From: GN02-872 sp963518665
GTDB taxonomy: Bacteria; Patescibacteriota; Gracilibacteria; BD1-5; UBA6164
Direction: 5' to 3'
Length of the DNA: 5,165 nt
NCBI GenBank assembly: GCA_963518665.1
Contig: CAUQKR010000043.1
Coordinates: 1 to 5,165 of the forward strand
This document shows positions 1-5,161 of this stretch, one piece after another. The position numbers were made by a program, and so were the translations under genes. Under the pieces are notes generated by a model. That model worked only from the letters and a program-made list of their open reading frames with translations, was not told where the DNA came from and did not search any database. Within the stretch, counting starts at the first letter, position 1. Each line of letters starts with the position of its first letter.

Positions 1-273
1 AAAGATAAGAGAAGCAGAAGAAAAGATAAATTTATTAGAAGAGTGAGAAGTTAAAACAAATTTGAAATGAGAATTGGAAAAATTGAAAAAAGAAAAAGAA
101 GCAAGAGAAAAATTAGAAGAAGCAAAAAATAATATAAAAGATAATACAATAGAAGAAAAGATAAGAGAAGCAGAAGAAAAGATAAATTTATTAGAAGAGT
201 GAGAAGTTAAAGAAAATTTGAAATGAGAATTAGAAAAATTGAAAAAAGAGAAGGAAGCAAGAGAGAAATTAGG
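1..273 (+). repeat. 156-bp in-frame tandem repeat in the coiled coil (one full, one partial copy)
   Basis: Positions 1-117 realign with 157-273 at a constant offset of 156 bases with about six mismatches. The second copy stops matching at the switch from LEEA to LGSAS. The period is exactly 52 codons, so copy number can change without breaking the frame. Each copy carries two TGA glycines (EEGEV and LKGEL). The array continues to the left edge, so the total number of copies is unknown. The high identity suggests recent duplication or ongoing homogenisation. Confidence 0.9.
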
Positions 274-1108
274 TTCTGCTTCATCACCTGAAAGCCTTGT
301 TTTAAATAATGATTCAAGAGTTAAAGGTGTAAATGAAAACTTAAATAATTCTAATAAAAACTTTGAAATAAGTAAAGATGAAAATTTATCTTTAAAATTA
401 CAAAAACAAGATTTTAAAGGTGAAAATGGGGATAAAAAGGAAATTAAAAATGCTAAAGAAAAATTTGTTAAAGCTAAGGAGGAAGAAAATATTTTGGTAA
501 AAGAAAAATATTTTTGAGATAATTTAAAAAATAATGGAAAAGAATTTAACTCTGAAATAAAAATAAAAGAAATATCTTCAAATAATTCTTGTCCTATAAT
601 TTTAAGTATAATTTCAGATCTTAACATTGATTATAAACAAAATTTTTCAGATTTAACTGTTAAAAATAATTTATCAGAAATAAATATTTTAACTAAATTA
701 TGAATTGTAAAATGAGTAACTGAGACAAGTTTTGAACCAGATAGAGAAATAACAAGAGCAGAATTTTTGAGTATTTTATTACAAATTCATTGTTATGATG
801 TTAGTAAAGTTCCTGAAAAATTACCTTTTTATGATGTAGATTTAAATTCTTGGCAAGCAAGAGTTATAAAAGTTGCAAATGATCTAGGAATTATAAGTGG
901 TTATAAAAAAGATGAAAAATGAATATCTTTTAAATCTGATAATGAAATTTCTAAATATGAAGCAATTATTATAATTAAAAAAATGTTAGAATTACAAAAT
1001 CAAGACATAGATTCAAATTTATTAGATTTTGATTGATCTTTAACTAGGGATAGTATTGTTAGAAAATTTGTGAGTATTGTAAGAAATTATAAACAAATAA
1101 AAAACTAG
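2..1108 (+). CDS. Coiled-coil surface protein with C-terminal SLH domains (5' end outside window)
   Basis: This is the C-terminal 368 residues of a larger protein; the frame is open at the left edge and ends at TAG 1106-1108. Nine in-frame TGA codons are read as glycine. Residues 1-90 or so are almost entirely E, K, L, A and R with heptad character and form a coiled coil made from a 52-residue tandem repeat. A polar Asn/Lys/Ser-rich linker follows to about residue 225. Residues about 227-330 resemble two S-layer homology repeats: the first has LGIVKG, FEPD (244-247) and the hallmark ITRAEF (250-255); the second has FYDVD (276-280), LGIISGY and EISKYEA. SLH domains usually anchor proteins non-covalently to the cell envelope, so this is probably an envelope-anchored fibre or spacer; the signal peptide would lie upstream and is not visible. 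The function of the coiled coil is unknown. The SLH call is good, two repeats rather than the usual three. Confidence 0.85.
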
Positions 1109-1128
1109 AAAAATTTTTCTAGTTTTTT
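1099..1128. terminator. Bidirectional rho-independent terminator, CTAG palindrome
   Basis: A perfect inverted repeat without a separate loop: A-rich flank, CTAG, A5/T5 centre at 1113/1114, CTAG, then a T run. The stem reaches from 1099 to 1128. The TAG stop of the SLH gene is part of the left arm, and the TAA stop of the opposing gene (1130-1128) touches the right arm, so one hairpin probably ends both convergent transcripts. The hairpin after the tRNA is nearly the same sequence. Confidence 0.8.
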
Positions 1129-1406
1129 TATTTTAATAATTCCAAAATTTCTTTTCTATTATTTTCCAATGTTTCCAATTCATAATTAAAATTAATATTT
1201 GGAAGATTATCTATAGTTATATATAATCAAATAGAATTTTTTGAACTAATTAAATCTTTTAAGTTAAAGTTTTCCATCAAAATACTTCAAAGTCACTCTA
1301 TTTCTAGATTTTTTTGATATAGATTGTAAATTATTTTTTCTAGATTTTTTTCTTCTAAAAATATTGTTTTTCTAAAAAAATATAAATTTTTATTTTCTTT
1401 TAGCAT
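1128..1406 (-). CDS. Hypothetical protein, start uncertain (frame open to 1571)
   Basis: This is not a family I recognise. On the minus strand the frame is free of TAA and TAG from 1571 down to the TAA at 1130-1128, with three TGA codons read as Gly (EGLGS, SIGLY). The only canonical start in it is ATG 1406-1404, giving 92 aa. The residues upstream of that ATG look equally protein-like (for example NYKAIFR just before the Met, and KFSFDEKLALKE), so the true gene may be about 145 aa. It would then need a non-standard start, a frameshift in the A/T runs near 1550-1575, or the gene may have lost its 5' end. The protein is rich in Lys, Glu, Asn, Leu and Phe, probably helical, with no signal peptide or membrane segment. 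It faces the SLH gene across a shared terminator. That it is coding is supported only by the long open frame and composition. Confidence 0.5.
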
Positions 1407-1562
1407 TCTAAAAATTGCTTTATAATTTTCTTTTAAAGCAAGTTTTTCATCAAAAGAAAATTTTTCTTGAAAAATATTTGATATTTCTCTTTTTGATTTT
1501 CTAGATAATAATTTTTCTTTTTCTAGAAATTTAATTATTTCAAAATTTTTATTTTTTAAAAA

Positions 1563-1636
1563 ATAATTTTTTTATTTGTCAATTAAAAAAAACTTTTTCA
1601 CTTGATTTTTTGCTTTAAAAAGTTAAACTTTAAATT
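1563..1636 (+). repeat. Dispersed 74-bp intergenic element, copy 1, upstream of the pilin gene
   Basis: It aligns without gaps to 5088-5161 in the same orientation, with about six mismatches in 74 positions. Similarity falls off on both sides. The best conserved part is the right half, including ACTTGATTTTTTGCTTT and AAAAGTTAAACTTTAAATT. The latter holds a hyphenated palindrome, AAAGTT-A-AACTTT (1619-1631). The copy ends 33 bases before the pilin ATG. Conservation in an intergenic place suggests a promoter or operator module. Confidence 0.8.
1602..1629 (+). promoter_or_regulatory. Candidate promoter of the pilin-DUF1566 gene
   Basis: TTGATT (1602-1607), a 16-base spacer and TAAACT (1624-1629) make a weak sigma70-like pair. 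It would start transcription near the 3' border of the repeated element and give a leader of roughly 35 bases. Both hexamers are identical in the second copy of the element. The palindrome AAAGTT-A-AACTTT overlaps the -10 box and could be an operator. In a sequence this AT-rich such matches arise easily; the support is the conservation rather than the match itself. Confidence 0.4.
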
Positions 1637-1669
1637 GTTAAAAAATTTTACTTAATAATTACAAAATAT

Positions 1670-3598
1670 ATGAAAAACCTTGATTTTAAGCCAAAATACG
1701 GGGGGGGGGAATCTAGTTTATCAAAAAATAAATTTGCTTTTACTTTGGTGGAAATAATGATTGTGGTTGTTATCATAATTATTTTAGCATCAATTGCTTT
1801 TTTGAGATTGTGAAATTTTTCTACAGATGCAAATAGTACAAAAAGAGTTTCAGATAAAAAAAATATAGAACAAGTTTTGGAAGTTTATAAATTAAAAAAT
1901 TGAGAATATCCAACTTTTGATGAAGAAGATTGAGAAGAAGTTTTTTGACAAATAGCTTGGGAACAAGTAAGAAAAAATCTTCCAGAACTTCCAGTTGATC
2001 CATTTACAAAAAAATATTATAAAATTTGATATATCCCAAGTTGAAAATATTGAAAAATAGCCTTGGTTGATTTGGATTGAGATAAAAAATTACTTAAAAA
2101 TTATTCTGGGACAATTGCCTCTCAAACAAAACCTATTATTCCAGGATATACTTCTGTAGATAATATATTAAATTTAACTCCAGAGGAAATAGCTGAAGTT
2201 CAAGGAAAAGTTCAAGTATCAAATCCTACAGCAACAGTAACAATTTCAAATAATTGAACTGCAACTTTGGCTTATGCTGATAATTCGATAAATACTATTC
2301 CAAGTGAATCATTGGTGAGAATTAAAGATGTATGAACAAAAAAAACTTCTAGATTTGAAGTTTTATTTTGAACTAAAAAATGAACTAATTCAATAATAAA
2401 AGATAATAAAACTTGACTTATTTGGGAATGATTTAGTATGTATCCTAAGACTAGACATGAAGCTTTTACTTATTGTTATAAATCAGAAAGAATGTGATTA
2501 GAGTGGAGAGTACCTAAAATAAAAGAAATTAGATGATTGATAGATGTAAGTTTAAATGATTATTTTCGTCTCAATGAAAAAAAATGATATTGGATATATG
2601 AAATGTGAGATTATTTTAGAAGTTGATGTAAAGATGAAGGTTATTTAGTGTATTTTAAAAATTTACAAACTGACATTACTAATTTTTCTACATGTAAAAA
2701 TACTCTATCAAGAGAAAATCTTATTTGTGTTTCTGATTGAACTAAAAAAAATTCATCTAAAAAGAAATTTTTATGAGAACCTCAAAAGTCAACTTGTGAT
2801 AGAAGTTCAAATTGAAGGTTTGAGACTACTAATAATATAATAAAAGATAAGAAAACAGATTTATTATGGAGTAAAAATATAAGTAAGGGTGATCTTGAAA
2901 AGGCTACTTCTTATTGTACATGAATAAAAGATAATTGAGTTATTTGGAGGTTACCTACTATAGAAGAATTAAAAACTATAAGAAATTTTAGTTGTATTGA
3001 TACTAGTTCTTATGATGATTTTAATTTTCTTTCTAAAAATACTTATTGGTCTAGTACAAGACCTAGATATCCATTTGGTTTGACAAGTAGTTCAAATGCT
3101 TGGCATATGAGTATGTATAATGGTTGAATTGACTATTCAGGTACTTGAGGTAGTTTAGATATAGTTTGTGTATCAGATAATGCTCGTAGTTGGTGATATT
3201 ATTTTTCAGATAAAAATTTTACTTTTTTAGATTGAACTAAAAAGTGAGATAATTGAATAGTAAAAGATAATAAAACCTGACTTATTTGGGAAAGTCAATG
3301 AATTACATTAAAAAATTGGGAACAAGCAAAAAATTATTGTACTAATTTAAAAAAGTGAAATTGAAAATATAATTGGAGATTGCCTTATATATATGAATTA
3401 GAAACTTTAGTTGATTATGAAGAGAATGATTCAACTTCAAGTAATTATTTTTCATTTTCTTCTATTTGATATTATAAATATTGGTCTATAAATCAAAATT
3501 CTAATTTAGCTTGGTTTGTAAGATTTAAAAATGGAGAGAGTAATTATGAATTTAAAAATTCAAATAATAATGTTATTTGTGTATCAGATCAAAAATAA
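1670..3598 (+). CDS. Type IV pilin-like protein fused to three DUF1566 (Lcl_C-like) domains
   Basis: This 642-aa protein contains 35 TGA codons read as glycine. The leader (1-23) ends in NKFA; prepilin peptidase should cut before F24 of FTLVE, and the mature Glu5 (E28) needed for pilus assembly is present. A membrane helix spans about 29-47. A pseudopilin-like head follows, with LPVDP and KYYKIGY motifs, to about 115. After a linker come three DUF1566 domains: NKTGLIW at 246-252 with WRVP at 279-282 and CVSD at 353-356; KKTDLLW with WRLP at 426-429 and CVSD at 500-503; NKTGLIW with WRLP at 569-572 and CVSD at 637-640. DUF1566/Lcl_C domains occur in adhesins, so a pilus-displayed binding protein is inferred. 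ATG 1670 is chosen because it is the only canonical start upstream of the prepilin motif in frame; no Shine-Dalgarno sequence is visible. Codons 11-13 plus the first base of codon 14 are a G10 run, a likely contingency tract. The second domain has Asp for Gly in its first motif. Confidence 0.88.
1700..1709 (+). repeat. Homopolymeric G10 tract in the pilin leader
   Basis: Ten consecutive G encode Gly11-Gly13 and the first base of Glu14. With ten G the frame runs into the prepilin motif. With eleven, TAG follows at once (GGA ATC TAG); with nine, the frame ends at TAA 16 codons after the tract. No canonical start lies between the tract and the pilin core. It is by far the longest G run in this AT-rich window. 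Slipped-strand mispairing at such tracts drives phase variation in Campylobacter; here that role is inferred. Confidence 0.75.
2369..2428 (+). repeat. Intragenic duplication, DUF1566 domain 1 entry segment
   Basis: These 60 bases match 3233-3292 without gaps at about 90 percent (offset 864 bases, 288 codons). They encode GTKKG...KDNKTGLIWE at the start of the first DUF1566 domain. The domains are otherwise much more divergent, so this edge is either under strong constraint or has been homogenised by gene conversion. Confidence 0.8.
3233..3292 (+). repeat. Intragenic duplication, DUF1566 domain 3 entry segment
   Basis: This is the partner of the segment at 2369-2428 and opens the third DUF1566 domain. 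Both copies use TGA for the conserved Gly of NKTGLIW. The equivalent stretch of domain 2 near 2837-2866 is recognisable but more diverged. Confidence 0.8.
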
Positions 3599-3602
3599 AA
3601 CT

Positions 3603-3637
3603 AAAAAAGAATGATTTTTAAAAAATCATTCTTTTTT
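3603..3637. terminator. Bidirectional terminator between pilin and response regulator genes
   Basis: Strong hairpin: left arm A6 then GAATGATTTT, right arm AAAATCATTC then T6, with a three-base loop around 3619-3621. It lies five bases after the pilin TAA, and the stop codon of the opposing response regulator (3638-3636) is inside its outer arm. The A-run and T-run flanks make it functional in either direction. Confidence 0.85.
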
Positions 3638-4115
3638 AAATATTAATATTTATTGTAATCTCAATATCTTTTTCTCCAGAAATTGGATTTTTCATCTTAA
3701 AAATATTTAACCCAGGTTTGATATAAAATTCGTTACTTGTCACACAAGTTAGACTTTCTTTTATTTTTTTTGCTATATCACTTGGATTTGTATCTGCTTT
3801 TATTATGTAGTCATCAGCACCATTTTCTAGAGCTTCATTTATCTTGTTTTTGTCTATTATGTTTGTAAACATAAAAATTTTTGAACAAGATGAAGTTTGT
3901 TGTTTGATGGCTTTTAGAGTTTCAAAACCATCCATTGATGGCATCATAATATCAAGTAAAATTGCATCTGGATTAAAAAATTCTAAAATTGTCAAACCTT
4001 CAAGTCCATCTTTTGCTTGCATTATTTCAAAACCTTCTTTTTCTAGTTTTTTTGTATACATATCACTCAAAACTACATCATCTTCTATAAGTAAAACTTT
4101 TATTTTTGTATTCAT
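3636..4115 (-). CDS. Single-domain (CheY-like) response regulator
   Basis: This 159-aa protein has a complete receiver domain at about 5-125: acidic pocket E11/D12/D13, phospho-acceptor D55 in LLDIMMP, D62-G63 turn, switch T84 (FTN), and K106 in IIKAD after ENGADDY. Residues 126-159 are an unrecognised tail with no DNA-binding or enzymatic domain, so the output is probably by protein contact, or by passing phosphate on. It lies 19 bases after the kinase stop and is surely its operon partner, hence the likely phosphate source. ATG 4115 is placed just before the first beta strand (IKVLLIEDD); no Shine-Dalgarno sequence is seen. Oddity: all seven glycines are GGT, GGA or GGG and none is TGA, while the adjacent kinase uses TGA for about 14 of 17. 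The protein would therefore read correctly under the standard code. Confidence 0.92.
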   Translation of the reverse strand: MNTKIKVLLIEDDVVLSDMYTKKLEKEGFEIMQAKDGLEGLTILEFFNPDAILLDIMMPSMDGFETLKAIKQQTSSCSKIFMFTNIIDKNKINEALENGADDYIIKADTNPSDIAKKIKESLTCVTSNEFYIKPGLNIFKMKNPISGEKDIEITININI

Positions 4116-4134
4116 ATTTTTTATTTTTATTAAA

Positions 4135-4824
4135 TTATTTTAGTTCGAAGTAAAAATTACTTCATTTTTTTAGTTCTGATTTTACTTTGATTTCACTTCA
4201 AAAATCTTTTAAAATATTTCTAACCAAAGCAAGACCGATTCCAAGTCAAAATTTGTTGTTTCTTTGCAGGCTTCAGTCAATTTGTCCAAATTTTTCAAAA
4301 ATTTTTTCTAGATTTTCAGCTGGAATTCAAGCTCAATTATCAATTATTTCAAATAAAATTTTTTCCTCAACTGAGCTAACTTTTATAATTATTTTTCCTC
4401 AATTTTCTGTAAATTTTAGAGCATTTGAAACTAGATTTATAAAAACTTGTTTAAGCCTATCAGAATCATAAAAAATTTTTTTATTTTTTAGAGAGTGTTC
4501 AATTTGAATCTCTATTTCTACTCATTTTTCTTCAGCTTCTATAAAAAAATCATTATAAACTGATTTTAAGAATTTTGTGATTTCTATTTCACTATAAAAA
4601 TATTCCATTTTTCAATTTTCTATTTTTGACAAAACTAAGATATCATTTACTAGTTTTATAAGTCTAACCGAACTATCATAACAATGATTCAAAGATTTTC
4701 TTGCTTCATCTGAGATTTCTCACATATCTCATTCTAAAATCATTGATAAATATCATCTTATAGAAGTTAGGGGAGTTCTTAGTTCGTGTCAGATTATTGA
4801 TAAATATTCTGTTTCTTGTTTCAT
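4135..4824 (-). CDS. Soluble histidine kinase core without sensor domain
   Basis: This 229-aa protein is readable only with TGA as Gly (about 14 TGA). It consists of a HisKA dimerisation domain and a HATPase_c domain. Motifs seen: H-box with H13 in GHELRTPLTS; N-box N130-N134 (NLVSNALKFTENG); G1 box DNGAGIP (162-168); F-box IFEKFGQ (175-181); G2 box GLGIG (193-197). All are intact, so autophosphorylation of H13 from ATP is expected. The start is ATG 4824: the next upstream in-frame codons reach TAA at 4836-4834, so only about 12 residues precede His. There is no membrane segment, PAS, GAF or HAMP domain, and input must come from a partner protein or from a part lost upstream. The response regulator follows downstream. 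The best relatives by motif are PAS-type hybrid or WalK/PhoR-like kinases, but no specific function can be assigned. Confidence 0.9.
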
Positions 4825-4850
4825 TTTTTTATTTTAAAAATATTTCTTTT

Positions 4851-4879
4851 ATTTTAGCATATTTTTCATAAAAATACAA
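4851..4879 (-). promoter_or_regulatory. Candidate promoter of the histidine kinase-response regulator operon
   Basis: Read on the minus strand: TTGTAT (4879-4874), a 17-base spacer, then TAAAAT (4856-4851) preceded by TGC, an extended -10. Transcription would begin near 4844, leaving a leader of about 20 bases before the kinase ATG. It is divergent from the tRNA promoter, with about 20 bases between the two -35 boxes. The -35 box is poor; the extended -10 and its position are the main support. Confidence 0.5.
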
Positions 4880-4898
4880 AAAAATATGAAATTTTCTT

Positions 4899-4926
4899 TT
4901 GACAAATTTAGTTTTTTTTATATAAT
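4899..4926 (+). promoter_or_regulatory. Consensus sigma70 promoter of tRNA-His
   Basis: TTGACA (4899-4904), 16-base spacer, TATAAT (4921-4926): both hexamers match the consensus fully. The tRNA begins 15 bases after the -10 box, so the primary transcript would have a short 5' leader for RNase P to remove. It shows that this lineage's main sigma factor uses the ordinary bacterial consensus. Confidence 0.9.
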
Positions 4927-4941
4927 TCAGGTGAATTTTAT

Positions 4942-5019
4942 GGAGTCTGTAGTTCAGTTGGTTAGAATGCCAGATTGTGACTCTGGAGGTCGAGGGTTCG
5001 AGCCCCTTCAGACTCCCCA
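4942..5019 (+). tRNA. tRNA-His (anticodon GTG)
   Basis: A full cloverleaf can be folded. G-1 at 4942 pairs with discriminator C73 (5016), the identity element of histidine tRNAs. The acceptor stem GAGTCTG/CAGACTC is perfect. T8 and A9 are present, the D stem is GTTC/GAAT, the anticodon stem CCAGA/TCTGG holds the loop TTGTGAC with anticodon GTG, and the T stem GAGGG/CCCTT holds the loop TTCGAGC. CCA is encoded (5017-5019). There is no intron. It is transcribed as a single gene from its own promoter to its own terminator. It decodes CAT and CAC and has no part in the TGA reassignment. Confidence 0.97.
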
Positions 5020-5032
5020 TATTTTACAAGAT

Positions 5033-5064
5033 AAAAAACTAGAAAAAATTTTTTCTAGTTTTTT
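5033..5064 (+). terminator. Terminator of tRNA-His, CTAG palindrome
   Basis: Perfect inverted repeat A6-CTAG-A6/T6-CTAG-T6 followed by more T, starting 14 bases after the tRNA CCA end. It is the same design and nearly the same sequence as the hairpin at 1099-1128, so this is probably a standard terminator type of the genome. Confidence 0.85.
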
Positions 5065-5087
5065 TATTTTTTATAAAGAATAAAAAA

Positions 5088-5161
5088 ATAATTTTTCTGT
5101 TTGTCAATTAAAAAAAATATTTTTACTTGATTTTTTGCTTTTAAAAGTTAAACTTTAAATT
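5088..5161 (+). repeat. Dispersed 74-bp intergenic element, copy 2
   Basis: This copy begins 24 bases after the tRNA terminator stem and runs to within four bases of the right edge. It matches 1563-1636 without gaps, and retains the candidate TTGATT (5127-5132) and TAAACT (5149-5154) boxes and the AAAGTT-A-AACTTT palindrome (5144-5156). By analogy with copy 1, a rightward gene probably starts within some tens of bases beyond the window, perhaps another surface protein. Confidence 0.75.

Noticed and set aside
1..273. CRISPR array from the tandem repeats
   Set aside because: The 156-base units are contiguous, in frame and coding, with no repeat-spacer alternation.
239..517. A separate 92-aa gene starting at TTG 239
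   Set aside because: It is an internal piece of the SLH gene; it appears separate only if TGA is taken as a stop.
1700..1709. G-quadruplex or ribosome binding role for the G run
   Set aside because: A single G run does not form an intramolecular quadruplex by itself, and no start codon lies at a suitable distance downstream in frame.
1821..2003. Minus-strand 60-aa frame inside the pilin gene
   Set aside because: It is antisense to the well-supported pilin-like head, Leu/Lys-rich from the complement of A-rich codons, with no motif.
1802..3580. Pseudogenes full of premature stops
   Set aside because: All interrupting stops are TGA; TAA and TAG are absent from the frames over 1.9 kb, and motifs remain in one frame throughout.
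3844..4143. Plus-strand 99-aa frame opposite the response regulator
   Set aside because: It is a shadow of the receiver domain, whose catalytic residues are all intact on the minus strand.
4187..4471. Plus-strand 94-aa frame opposite the kinase
   Set aside because: It is a shadow of the HATPase region, where the N, G1, F and G2 boxes are clear on the minus strand.
1802..4815. Mycoplasma-type code 4 (TGA = Trp)
   Set aside because: TGA falls at invariant glycines of kinase and DUF1566 motifs, while the invariant tryptophans are TGG.
4829..5083. Two small frames, one on each strand, across the tRNA region
   Set aside because: Both run through the tRNA-His gene and its promoter; the apparent motifs such as GGRGFEP are tRNA sequence in translation.
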